Of a stretch of DNA of 64,000 nucleotides, positions 27,743 to 35,646 are shown in pieces. The notes under the pieces are model-generated. The model saw nothing but the letters and a program-made list of their open reading frames with translations, searched no databases and was not told the origin of the DNA. Source of the DNA: Ectopseudomonas toyotomiensis. Its GTDB lineage: Bacteria; Pseudomonadota; Gammaproteobacteria; Pseudomonadales; Pseudomonadaceae. A program made the translations under genes and the position numbers. The stretch lies in contig NZ_FOXK01000004.1 in the NCBI RefSeq assembly GCF_900115695.1, forward strand, positions 372,001 to 436,000. The letters run 5' to 3'. Numbering within the stretch: position 1 is the first letter of the stretch; every line of letters starts with the position of its first letter.

Positions 27743-28648
27743 TCAGGGCACCAACTCGTTGCTGACGCCATGGGGGACATGACCGGTCGCCACCACCTGG
27801 CGAGCTTTTTCACAGTGTCCGGTCTGGTCATCGAAGAACACATCGGCAGCGAAGGCCTCCAGCACCGCCGACTTGTCCAGCCCACCAAGGAAGAAGGATT
27901 CATCCAGGCGGATGTTCCATTCGCGCAGGGTGCGAATCACACGCTCATGCGCCGGGGCCGAACGCGCGGTGACCAACGCCGTACGAATCGGGCATTCGGC
28001 TTCGGGAAATTCCTGCTGCAGCGCATGCAACGCAGCGAGAAACGGCTTGAAAGGCCCGCCAGGCAGGGCCTGCCGAGCGGATTCACGCTCATGATCCTGA
28101 AACGCGTTGAGGCCGCCACTCTGGTAGACGCGCTCGGAGTCGTCGGAAAACAGCACGGCATCGCCATCGAAGGCGATACGCAGCTCGTTGCTGTTCGCTC
28201 GCCGCGCACCACCGGAAAGCAGCGTGGCCGCGCCGAAACCGGCTTTCAGTGCGTTGCGCACGTCATCGGCGTGGGTAGACAGAAACAGATGACAGCCAAA
28301 GGCCGCCAGATAAGGATCGGGGCTACGACCGCCGACGAAGGCGGCGCGGGATATGCCGAGCCCGTAGTGCTGGATCGAGTTGAACGCACGCAGCCCGGTA
28401 TCGGCGCTGTTACGCGACACCAGGATGACCTCCACGCGCTGTTCGCTGAGCCGTGTGTTCAGCCCAAGCAGCTTTTCCACCAGCGGAAAGGCGTCGCCCG
28501 GCATCAGCACTTCGTCTTCATGCTCAATCTGATAGCGGCGATAGGCTTCCACCCCTTCGCTTTCGTAGATCTGGTGACTTTCACTCAGATCGAACAGCGC
28601 CCGCGAGGAAATCGCCAGCACCAGTTTGTCCCCCAGCCCCTTACCCAT
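27743..28648 (-). CDS. 5'-nucleotidase (cytosolic NT5C1-like family)
   Basis: The 301-residue protein resembles the bacterial/eukaryotic cytosolic 5'-nucleotidase family (PF06189). Recognisable segments are KLVLAISSRALFDLSESH near the start, VILVSRNSADTGLRAFNSI, and FDGDAVLFSDDSE, which supplies acidic metal-binding residues. It lacks a signal peptide, so it would act on nucleoside monophosphates in the cytoplasm. It starts 2 nt after the upstream ketopantoate-reductase-like gene, which itself overlaps the thioredoxin-like gene, making a three-gene operon. The link between these functions is not obvious. Confidence 0.85.
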   Translation of the reverse strand: MGKGLGDKLVLAISSRALFDLSESHQIYESEGVEAYRRYQIEHEDEVLMPGDAFPLVEKLLGLNTRLSEQRVEVILVSRNSADTGLRAFNSIQHYGLGISRAAFVGGRSPDPYLAAFGCHLFLSTHADDVRNALKAGFGAATLLSGGARRANSNELRIAFDGDAVLFSDDSERVYQSGGLNAFQDHERESARQALPGGPFKPFLAALHALQQEFPEAECPIRTALVTARSAPAHERVIRTLREWNIRLDESFFLGGLDKSAVLEAFAADVFFDDQTGHCEKARQVVATGHVPHGVSNELVP

Positions 28649-28650
28649 GC

Positions 28651-29607
28651 TTAGGCCTCCCGGCGAGCCTGAATGAAACGTAGCGCCTGATACAGAGCGC
28701 GCACCTTGGGCATATCGAAGCCCGCTGCATCGGCAGCCGCCAGAGGCGCTTCATAGATGGCGTGCAGCTCGGCCGGTCGCCCCTGGGCAAAGTCGTGGTA
28801 CATGCTCGGCAGGTAATCGGGCATGCGTTGCGTGGCGGCCAACAATTTGTCCGCATAGCTGTCCGGCATGACGTAGCCCAGTGCCTGAGCAGCCTGCACC
28901 ACTTCCTGCATCATGTCAGCGATCAGTGCGCGGCTGTCGGCATTACCCATCAGGCGCCGTGTATCGGCATCGAGCAGCACCGACAGGCCGTTGTAAGGGA
29001 TATTCCATACCAGTTTCTGCCAACGCGTCTGCGCCAGGTCGCGCATCGCTGCCGAGTCCAGGCCGGCGCTGCGCAGCAGGCTCGCGCCCTCCTCGACCAG
29101 TGCAAGGCGCGTCTCGTCGTCATCCATCGACCCGGAGTGGTAGGCCAGGTTGATCGCACCCAAAGCCTGATGCTCGATCACACCCGGCGCACTGCGATGA
29201 ACGCAGATGTAACAGAGTCCGCCCAACAGATGCAGGTCATCGCTCAACAGTGGGCGCAGCTCATCTTCCACTGCCAGGCCATTTTGCAGCAGCACCGCCT
29301 TGGCGCCTGGCGCTGCAGCCTTGGCAATCAGCGGCGCCAGCTCGGCATTGGCCGTGGTCTTGGCGCCGACCAGCAACCAGTCGCACGGTGGCATCTCGTC
29401 GACATGCTGGTAGGCCTGTACCGGCGCCAGGTTCAGTGCACCATGTACCACGCTGTTCAACTGCAGGCCTCGCTCGACCACCGCACCGTACTCGCTACGC
29501 AGCAAAAAGTGCACGTCATGACCAGCGCGAGCCAGCAGCATTCCGTAGAAACCACCAATGGCACCGGTGCCGATGATGCCGATACGCGGCGCAGGGTATT
29601 GAGACAT
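28651..29607 (-). CDS. ketopantoate reductase family protein (putative 2-dehydropantoate 2-reductase)
   Basis: The 318-residue protein starts with an NAD(P)-binding Rossmann motif, GTGAIGGFYG at about residues 13-22. It continues with the ApbA/PanE two-domain layout, including LLQNGLAVEDEL and the C-terminal helical domain with KLVWNIPYNGLSVLL. The family reduces 2-dehydropantoate to pantoate for coenzyme A. This member may be a second copy, because pseudomonads usually have several PanE-like proteins. I therefore do not assign the symbol panE. Its ATG overlaps the upstream stop by 1 nt. Confidence 0.85.
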   Translation of the reverse strand: MSQYPAPRIGIIGTGAIGGFYGMLLARAGHDVHFLLRSEYGAVVERGLQLNSVVHGALNLAPVQAYQHVDEMPPCDWLLVGAKTTANAELAPLIAKAAAPGAKAVLLQNGLAVEDELRPLLSDDLHLLGGLCYICVHRSAPGVIEHQALGAINLAYHSGSMDDDETRLALVEEGASLLRSAGLDSAAMRDLAQTRWQKLVWNIPYNGLSVLLDADTRRLMGNADSRALIADMMQEVVQAAQALGYVMPDSYADKLLAATQRMPDYLPSMYHDFAQGRPAELHAIYEAPLAAADAAGFDMPKVRALYQALRFIQARREA

Positions 29608-29993
29608 CAGGGAAGCTCCTCAGCCGGGCGAAGCAGGGCCTCGCCCATGGCGTTAACCAGATCAGAATGGATAAGACGCGTGTGCAATGCGCCAAAGAAA
29701 TGACCGTCCTTGACCAGAAACAGCGCCGGCAGATGGAATACCTCGTATCGCGTCACCAATCCGGCGTTATGCCCGGCATCGACCCAGCACAGGCGCTCTA
29801 TGGGCAGCGGCATGCCAGGCAAGGCCTGACGTGCCCAGCGGCAGCTGGCACAGCCCGTGCTTGTGAACACTAGTAGCGAGGTACCGGGAAGATCGAGTAG
29901 CCGGCGGTCGGCATCCAGATCGGTCAATTCCAATTGCGTCGCTATACTGAATTCACTGATGTCAGTTTGCCTGCATTCAAGGTCGGTGTTCAT
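29607..29993 (-). CDS. thioredoxin-like protein with CASC motif
   Basis: The 128-residue protein has a thioredoxin fold pattern: LLVFTSTGCASCRWAR carries the redox pair Cys48-Cys51. A cis-Pro segment (FHLPALFLV) follows about 40 residues later. The tryptophan usually preceding the first Cys is absent (TGCASC rather than WCGPC), so redox potential and partners will differ from thioredoxin 1. No signal peptide is visible. The ATG at 29993 overlaps the divergent PilZ ATG within one CATG. A downstream TTG near residue 20 is an alternative start, since no clear ribosome site precedes 29993. Confidence 0.8.
   Translation of the reverse strand: MNTDLECRQTDISEFSIATQLELTDLDADRRLLDLPGTSLLVFTSTGCASCRWARQALPGMPLPIERLCWVDAGHNAGLVTRYEVFHLPALFLVKDGHFFGALHTRLIHSDLVNAMGEALLRPAEELP
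29943..29948 (+). promoter_or_regulatory. candidate -10 element TATACT for the PilZ gene
   Basis: TATACT lies 43 nt upstream of the PilZ start, inside the 5' coding region of the divergent thioredoxin-like gene. A matching -35 hexamer is not convincing. Confidence 0.35.
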
Positions 29994-30405
29994 GCGTAAG
30001 TTTCTGCGTCATCCAAGCAACATGCCGGTTGAACTGGTGCTGCGCAAACAAGCCTGCATTCCTCGGCAGCGGCTGAACAATATCAGCCTCGGCGGGGTTG
30101 CGTGCAACTCGACACGTGGCTTTCGCCGCGGCACCTCGGTCGAACTGCGCATCCCGCTACTGGGCGAACAGGCGCGCTATCCCGGCGTAGTGGCCTGGTG
30201 TCGGCGCCAGGACACCGATTATCTGGTAGGCATCGCTTTTCTCGATGAAGACACCCTGTTCCGCGCGCGCATGGTCGAGCAGGTTTGCCAGATTCAGCAT
30301 TACCGACAACAGTTGGAGCAGGCATCAGGCCACCCCATGGCCATCGAGCAGTGCGCTCAGGACTGGATTGCCAAGCATGCCGCCGAGTTTCCCTATCTCG
30401 CCTGA
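29992..30405 (+). CDS. PilZ-domain protein (putative c-di-GMP receptor)
   Basis: The 137-residue protein is essentially one PilZ domain. RKFLR near the N-terminus fits the RxxxR arm and NNISLGGVAC fits the (D/N)xSxxG loop, the two elements that hold cyclic di-GMP. The rest (PGVVAWCRRQDTDYLVGIAF) completes the beta barrel. It probably binds c-di-GMP and signals to an unidentified partner. The ATG at 29992 has AAGG 9 nt upstream. Its start codon shares the CATG at 29991-29994 with the divergent thioredoxin-like gene. No neighbour suggests a target. Confidence 0.88.
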   Translation: MRKFLRHPSNMPVELVLRKQACIPRQRLNNISLGGVACNSTRGFRRGTSVELRIPLLGEQARYPGVVAWCRRQDTDYLVGIAFLDEDTLFRARMVEQVCQIQHYRQQLEQASGHPMAIEQCAQDWIAKHAAEFPYLA

Positions 30406-30600
30406 ATACGCTGCAACCACCCAACAACGAGGGTAACAAGACACCCTCATGCTGCCACTCCATCAGCCTTATTGAACTTAACGCCCATTGTCGCGCAGCC
30501 GCGTACGCGCTAAGGTTCGGCTCCCCCTGCACCAACTAGCTGTGCACCGCCATAGGGGGATCGCTGGCGGCCGGCACCCGTGACCTGACGACCTGACCCG

Positions 30601-31689
30601 ATGAATAGCACGATGGCTGATTTACCGATCGACGACCTCAACGTCGCTTCCAACGAAACCCTGATCACCCCCGATCAGCTCAAACGCGAGATTCCTCTGA
30701 CCGATGCTGCGCTCAAGACCGTGGCCCATGGCCGTCAGGTGGTACGCGACATCCTCGACGGCAAGGATCATCGCCTGTTCGTGGTCGTCGGCCCTTGCTC
30801 CATCCACGATATCAAGGCCGCTCACGAGTATGCCGAGCGCCTCAAGGTACTGGCTGCCGAGCTGTCCGATAGCCTGTTCCTGGTCATGCGCGTGTACTTC
30901 GAGAAGCCACGCACCACGGTCGGCTGGAAAGGTCTGATCAACGATCCGTACCTGGACGACTCGTTCAAGATCCAGGACGGCCTGCACATCGGCCGCAAGC
31001 TGCTGCGCGACCTGGCAGAAATGGGCCTGCCCACCGCCACCGAGGCGCTCGACCCGATTTCCCCGCAGTACCTGCAGGACCTGATCAGCTGGTCGGCCAT
31101 CGGCGCGCGCACCACCGAATCCCAGACCCACCGCGAAATGGCCTCGGGCCTGTCCTCGGCGGTTGGTTTCAAGAACGGTACCGACGGCGGTCTGACCGTG
31201 GCCATCAACGCCCTGCAATCAGTTTCCAGCCCGCACCGCTTCCTCGGCATCAACCAGGAAGGTGGCGTATCCATCGTCACTACCAAGGGCAATGCCTATG
31301 GCCACGTGGTACTGCGCGGTGGCAACGGCAAGCCGAACTATGACTCGGTCAGCGTTGCCATTTGTGAGCAGGAACTGACAAAAGCCGGCATTCGCCCGAA
31401 CATCATGGTCGACTGCAGCCACGCCAACTCCAACAAGGACCCGGCTCTGCAGCCGTTGGTGCTGGAGAACGTGGCCAACCAAATCCTGGAAGGCAATAAC
31501 TCCATCGTTGGCCTGATGGTCGAGAGCCACCTGGGCTGGGGCAGCCAGTCGATTCCAAAGAATCTGTGCGACCTCAAGTACGGCGTATCCATCACCGATG
31601 CCTGCATCGACTGGGATACCACCGAGAAGAGCCTGCGCAGCATGCACGCCAAGCTCAAGGACGTGCTGCCCAAGCGCCCTCGCGGTTAA
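30601..31689 (+). CDS. 3-deoxy-7-phosphoheptulonate (DAHP) synthase, class I
   Basis: DAHP synthase joins PEP and erythrose 4-phosphate in the first step of the shikimate pathway. The 362-residue protein carries the class I (AroFGH) motifs VVGPCSIHD, YFEKPRTTVGWKG, ARTTESQTHRE, SVGFKNGT-like SAVGFKNGTDGG, and DCSHANSNKD. The feedback inhibitor (Phe, Tyr or Trp) cannot be told safely, so no aroF/G/H letter is given. An ATG at 30613 (MADLPIDDL) is the family's more common start and equally possible; neither has a strong ribosome site. A terminator follows. Confidence 0.95.
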   Translation: MNSTMADLPIDDLNVASNETLITPDQLKREIPLTDAALKTVAHGRQVVRDILDGKDHRLFVVVGPCSIHDIKAAHEYAERLKVLAAELSDSLFLVMRVYFEKPRTTVGWKGLINDPYLDDSFKIQDGLHIGRKLLRDLAEMGLPTATEALDPISPQYLQDLISWSAIGARTTESQTHREMASGLSSAVGFKNGTDGGLTVAINALQSVSSPHRFLGINQEGGVSIVTTKGNAYGHVVLRGGNGKPNYDSVSVAICEQELTKAGIRPNIMVDCSHANSNKDPALQPLVLENVANQILEGNNSIVGLMVESHLGWGSQSIPKNLCDLKYGVSITDACIDWDTTEKSLRSMHAKLKDVLPKRPRG

Positions 31690-31705
31690 GAGCGCAACAG
31701 CAATG

Positions 31706-31733
31706 AAAACGCCGGGCATTGCCCGGCGTTTTT
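31706..31733 (+). terminator. intrinsic terminator of the DAHP synthase gene
   Basis: Arms AAAACGCCGGGC and GCCCGGCGTTTT flank an ATT loop, followed by T residues, 17 nt after the stop. Confidence 0.9.
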
Positions 31734-31749
31734 GTATCCGCATTCACAC

Positions 31750-31769
31750 GCAGGGTGGGCTTCAGCCCC
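31750..31769. repeat. degenerate single REP-like palindrome
   Basis: GCAGGGTGGGCTTCAGCCCC resembles one arm of the GTAGGGTGGGCTTCAGCCC REP family but lacks a facing partner. Its short stem is GGGC-TTCA-GCCC. Confidence 0.4.
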
Positions 31770-31780
31770 CGAACAGTCTC

Positions 31781-32053
31781 CTACTGGTGACGCGAACGTC
31801 GCTCCATGTAGCGCTCGACATAAGAGCACGACGGAATCACCGTGTAGCCCTTGCCTTCGGCATATTGCAGGGCATGTTCGGTCAGCGCGGCGGCGATGCC
31901 ACGGCCGCGCAGGCCGTTGGGTACGAAGGTGCGATAGATGTCCAGCGTCTGCTTGCCCAGATCCATATAGGCCAGATAGGCACGATCACCGTCGACGGTG
32001 GTCACGAACTGGTGACTCGCCTGGTCATGGTGGATGGACAACCCGTCGCTCAT
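31781..32053 (-). CDS. small GNAT-like acetyltransferase
   Basis: The 90-residue protein fits the short YidJ/NATD1-type acetyltransferase family. The acetyl-CoA loop is seen as GLRGRGIAAALTEHAL, and the C-terminal strand ends VIPSCSYVERYM, which is characteristic of this subgroup. The substrate is unknown. The ATG at 32053 has GGAG 5 nt upstream; a GTG two codons earlier would be too close to it. It is convergent with the DAHP synthase gene and stands alone. Confidence 0.85.
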   Translation of the reverse strand: MSDGLSIHHDQASHQFVTTVDGDRAYLAYMDLGKQTLDIYRTFVPNGLRGRGIAAALTEHALQYAEGKGYTVIPSCSYVERYMERRSRHQ

Positions 32054-32198
32054 CTTCACTCCTCTAGCCGCAAACCGTTAGCGGCGCATCTATTTTTACT
32101 TCATACCGGTGCTTTGGCAAAAGCGCAAATTCCGCTGCCACTTCCGGCCACGCCATTGGCCAAGCTTATCAGCCGCCGAACTGCCCAGCCACGAGCAA

Positions 32199-33572
32199 TC
32201 AGAAGCTCAAGACTGCAATGCAGAGCAGAGCCGCAATCACCGGGATAAGTACCGTGATGACGAAGATATCCTTGTATGCCTGCTTGTGAGTCAGCCCCAT
32301 GATCATCAGCATCGCGATCACCGCTCCGCAATGCGGTAGCGAATCGAGCCCGCCAGCGGTGATGTTGGCGATACGGTGCAGCACCTCGGGCTCTACACCC
32401 ATCTCGAGATACCGCGGCGCCAGCGTCTGCATGAAAATCTGCAGGCCACCAGACGACGAACCGACGATCCCCGAGACCACACTGACCGAGGCGAACACCG
32501 ACAACAGCGGCGGCAGATCCACCCCCAGTATCCATTGAGCGAATTGGGCGAAACCTGCGGTCTGAGTAACCACCCCGCCAAAGCCGATCACCGCAGCGGT
32601 ATTGAGCAGCGGCATGATTGCATCGTCAGCCCCCTGCCCCAGCAAGCCGACGGTATTGCGGCGCAACGCCGGAAACATCAGCACAGCCACCCCGGTAGCG
32701 ATCACCAGGGCCAGACTGGGCCAGAGAATCGGCTGCGCCTGACTGAAGGCCAACAGCCCACCCAGCGCCCCCGCACCTGGCACAGCTGCACCAGACAGAG
32801 CGAGCAGACGCGGCAGGAGAATGATCCCCAACACCACGATGATCGGCACCAACGCCATACCCCAATGTGGACCGCTACCCGGCACACCGGCAAGCTGCTG
32901 CATACGCTCGTCCTGCGCGTTCGGCTCAAACCCCTCGCCTCGCTCGCGCGCCAGGCGCCATTCGCGCTGCAGATAGGCCATGCCCAGAGCGATCATCACC
33001 AGCGAGGCGAACAGACCAATCCAGGCGCCGGCGAACAGGTCGGTGCCCAGCGCACTGGCTGCGATCACATTATGAATCGACGGTGAGCCAGGCAAGGCCG
33101 TCATGGTGAAGGTTCCCGCCCCCAGTGCAGTGGCGGCACAGAACAATCGTTTGGGTAGATTGGCCTCGCGCATCAGGGTGATGCCCAGCGGATACATGGT
33201 GAAGATCACCACGAATACCACCACCCCGCCATAGGTGAGAACCGCACACACCAGCATCGCCACCCAGAGCGTACGCTGCGTGCCCAGGCCGCGGGTAATG
33301 GCCTGCGCAATACTGCTGGCTGCCTGGCTGGCCGCCATGACCTTGCCGAAGATCGCACCACAGAGAAACAGCACGAAGAACTTGCCAGCAAAGGTGAATG
33401 CGCCCAACGGGCCGAATGGAAAGTGCTCGAGCAATGCACCTGATACGGCGACGCCATTGGTGAGAGCCACCAGAATCGAACACAGCAATGCGGCGATGAA
33501 TATGTTCACCCCGCGCAACGCCATGAAAATTAGTAGCGACAAGCCCAGCAAAAGCCCCAGATTCCCAAGCAT
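32199..33572 (-). CDS. GntP-family organic acid permease
   Basis: The 457-residue integral membrane protein has about twelve to fourteen hydrophobic segments. The family-like motif ALPGSPSIHN and the C-terminal SSGGLQIFM and GLDSLPHCGAVIAM segments point to the GntP/ion-transporter superfamily, including gluconate and 3-hydroxybutyrate permeases. The exact substrate is not readable, and the neighbours (GNAT protein, oprI) do not help. I chose the ATG at 33572 because the GGGAG ribosome site is 6 nt before it. An ATG two codons upstream abuts that site. It is divergent from oprI. Confidence 0.85.
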   Translation of the reverse strand: MLGNLGLLLGLSLLIFMALRGVNIFIAALLCSILVALTNGVAVSGALLEHFPFGPLGAFTFAGKFFVLFLCGAIFGKVMAASQAASSIAQAITRGLGTQRTLWVAMLVCAVLTYGGVVVFVVIFTMYPLGITLMREANLPKRLFCAATALGAGTFTMTALPGSPSIHNVIAASALGTDLFAGAWIGLFASLVMIALGMAYLQREWRLARERGEGFEPNAQDERMQQLAGVPGSGPHWGMALVPIIVVLGIILLPRLLALSGAAVPGAGALGGLLAFSQAQPILWPSLALVIATGVAVLMFPALRRNTVGLLGQGADDAIMPLLNTAAVIGFGGVVTQTAGFAQFAQWILGVDLPPLLSVFASVSVVSGIVGSSSGGLQIFMQTLAPRYLEMGVEPEVLHRIANITAGGLDSLPHCGAVIAMLMIMGLTHKQAYKDIFVITVLIPVIAALLCIAVLSF

Positions 33573-33843
33573 CTGCATCTCCCTCTTTTATTGTTTTAGT
33601 TTGAAAACCGGGACAGTTATAACAGCTCGTACAACCGCTGCACTGTATCGAATGCGTAACTGACTATTTTTTAGCCAGCCCACGCAGGCTCTATCCTTCG
33701 GCGTCCTGCCGCAAGAAAAAAAACTGCAACTCTTGCCCTGGCTCCGTTTACTTACTAAAAGTAATAGGTAGTATGTATGCCGGCTAATTTCCCGCAGTTG
33801 GGGAATTGCTCTTTATGGAAAACTCCACCTCAAGGGGAACACG

Positions 33844-34095
33844 ATGAACAACGTTCTGAAATTCTCTGCTCTGGCTCTGGCCGCAGTTCTGGCTACCGGT
33901 TGCAGCAGCATGTCCAAAGAAACCGAAGCTCGTCTGACTGCTACCGAAGACGCAGCTGCTCGCGCTCAAGCCCGTGCTGACGAAGCCTACCGCAAGGCCG
34001 ATGAAGCTCTGGCCGCTGCTCAGAAAGCTCAGCAGACTGCTGACGAAGCTAACGAGCGCGCTCTGCGCATGCTGGAAAAAGCCAGCCGCAAGTAA
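33844..34095 (+). CDS. oprI: major outer-membrane lipoprotein OprI
   Basis: This 83-residue precursor is the Pseudomonas murein-type lipoprotein. It has a signal peptide with lipobox LATGC (lipidated Cys20) and a 64-residue mature chain. The mature chain is an Ala-rich heptad coiled coil ([20 protein letters not shown] region) ending in a C-terminal lysine, as in Braun lipoprotein, where that lysine can be joined to peptidoglycan. The AAGGGGA ribosome site 6 nt before the ATG and the strong terminator fit a very highly expressed gene. The codon use is strongly biased to a few codons (GCT, GAA, CGT). An L,D-transpeptidase gene lies convergent. Confidence 0.97.
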   Translation: MNNVLKFSALALAAVLATGCSSMSKETEARLTATEDAAARAQARADEAYRKADEALAAAQKAQQTADEANERALRMLEKASRK

Positions 34096-34114
34096 TTGCG
34101 ACTCGTTTTTTTCG

Positions 34115-34147
34115 AAAGCCGCCCCAGGCAACTGGTGCGGCTTTTTT
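34115..34147 (+). terminator. intrinsic terminator of oprI
   Basis: Outer arms AAAGCCGC and GCGGCTTT enclose an inner CCAG/CTGG stem. The hairpin is followed by a run of T, 20 nt past the stop. Confidence 0.88.
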
Positions 34148-34248
34148 ATTGCCTGCTCATGACCTGGCCCTCTCTGAACAGCTTGATTGCCGGGCAATAA
34201 AAAACCCGCGTACACGAATGCAAGCGGGCTTTCTGCAACTTTGCCGAA

Positions 34249-35205
34249 TCAGAACGGGTTGTCGTTGCTCGCCACCACGTTATCGGTCTGCGCCGCGATA
34301 GGTACCGGCATACCGTCCTCGGCAGCAACCACCTCACGGACCATCTCCCAGTCAAGGCGCAGTCCGCTGAGTTCGTCACGCTTGAGCAACGCATTGATCA
34401 CCGCAGTGTGCTTGTCGACAACAGAGGGGTCACCCTCATCATCCAGTGGCGCATGTGCTTCCAGATAGATCTTGCCGCTGCTTACACCAAACTTGTAGGG
34501 CTCGTTGATGATGCGTACCGGCGTACCGACCGGCACCATACCCGCCAGCTCCAGCACGTTGTGATTGAGCATGCGGAAGCAGCCATGACTGACGCGCATG
34601 CCGATGCCGAACTTCTTGTTCGAGCCATGGATCAGGTAGCCAGGGAACGACAGCGTCATCTTGTACGGCCCCAGCGGGTTATCCGGGCCAGGCGGCACCA
34701 CAGTGGGCAGAATGTCGCCCTCGGCCGCATGCTCTTCGCGAATCGACTTCGGTGGATACCAGGCCGGGTTCGGCGTTTTCACGGTCACGCGGCCTGTGCC
34801 CAGCGGCGAACCCCAGCCCTCACGGCCGATGCCCAGCGGGAAGGTGTGCACCACGTTCTGGCCTTTCGGGAAGTAATACAGACGATATTCGGCCAGGTTG
34901 ATCACGATGCCCTCACGCGGCCCTGGAGGCAGCACGTAGCGAGTAGGCAGGATGATCTCGCTGCCCTCGCCCGGCAACCAGGGATCGACACCCGGGTTGG
35001 CCGCGACCATTTCCAGATAGCCTAGATCATTGGCCGTTCCCAGATCGGCGAAGGTATCTTCGTACTTGGCCTTGATCACCTGTACCTGGCCCACCACATC
35101 CTCGCCTGGCGGCGGCAGTGGAAGTTCGAGTGCCTGTACCGCAGCGCTGGAGCACAGTGCGACCAGAGTCAGGCAGCGGTTGACCGCAGAAAAGCGCGAC
35201 AACAT
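34249..35205 (-). CDS. L,D-transpeptidase (ErfK/YbiS family), exported
   Basis: The 318-residue protein has a signal peptide (about 1-25, ending VQA). A short LysM-like stretch follows (to about residue 90), then a YkuD catalytic domain with HGS (His194) and the active-site SHGCFRM (Cys209). Such enzymes make 3-3 peptidoglycan cross-links or attach Braun-type lipoproteins to the wall. Being convergent with oprI, whose product ends in the required lysine, it may attach OprI to murein. That is inference. The ATG at 35205 has AAGGGA 8 nt upstream; a much longer in-frame reading is spurious because it buries the signal peptide. Confidence 0.92.
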   Translation of the reverse strand: MLSRFSAVNRCLTLVALCSSAAVQALELPLPPPGEDVVGQVQVIKAKYEDTFADLGTANDLGYLEMVAANPGVDPWLPGEGSEIILPTRYVLPPGPREGIVINLAEYRLYYFPKGQNVVHTFPLGIGREGWGSPLGTGRVTVKTPNPAWYPPKSIREEHAAEGDILPTVVPPGPDNPLGPYKMTLSFPGYLIHGSNKKFGIGMRVSHGCFRMLNHNVLELAGMVPVGTPVRIINEPYKFGVSSGKIYLEAHAPLDDEGDPSVVDKHTAVINALLKRDELSGLRLDWEMVREVVAAEDGMPVPIAAQTDNVVASNDNPF

Positions 35206-35275
35206 CCGGGAGTCCCTTGAAGAATTGAATGATATTGCGGCGATTGTACACCGTGGTTCGCAAGCCGGGCAGACG

Positions 35276-35557
35276 TCAGCCATCCGCCCAATTCGAGCAC
35301 AGCCCCTGGCGCTGCGCCTCGAATGCCGCCAGGCAAGCAGGACACAGACGACGGTCACGCAACCAGACCTTTTCCAGCGCCCGCCAACGCGGTTGCGCCG
35401 GCAGCAAGCCACCGCAGAGCGTGCGATCAGCATACCCGCCCAGGCGCAACTGGCGGGCCACCAGATGTACACGTACCTCACGACAGGCGAACAGATCCAG
35501 CTGCTCATCCGGCTCGATCAGTTGGTAGGCATAAAGGGACCAGGCGGGACGCGGCAT
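35276..35557 (-). CDS. small cysteine-containing hypothetical protein
   Basis: The 93-residue soluble protein is unrecognised. Five cysteines occur: one in FACRE, one in TLCGG, a CPAC pair and a last one in GLCSNW. The CPAC pair with a downstream Cys could bind a metal. Many arginines suggest a basic, possibly nucleic-acid- or protein-binding character. It lies between the L,D-transpeptidase and tesA on the same strand, an order that is, to my knowledge, conserved in P. aeruginosa, which supports it being real. No function is proposed. Confidence 0.65.
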   Translation of the reverse strand: MPRPAWSLYAYQLIEPDEQLDLFACREVRVHLVARQLRLGGYADRTLCGGLLPAQPRWRALEKVWLRDRRLCPACLAAFEAQRQGLCSNWADG

Positions 35558-35646
35558 CTGGGGCTCCGTGACAGGTCGGCCACATTAGCCGAAAGGCTTG
35601 AGGCGGAAAAGCCTGTGCCTACTCTGTTTTCCGCCGAAACAGTTGC

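Noticed and set aside
30429..30448. GAGGGT/ACCCTC inverted repeat after the PilZ gene as a terminator
   Set aside because: The stem is only 6 bp with an 8-nt loop and no T run follows.
33733..33774. Promoter of oprI as TTGCCC-17-TAAAAG or TTTACT-16-TAGTAT
   Set aside because: Both matches are weak and cannot be ranked; oprI surely has a strong promoter here, but I cannot place it from sequence alone.
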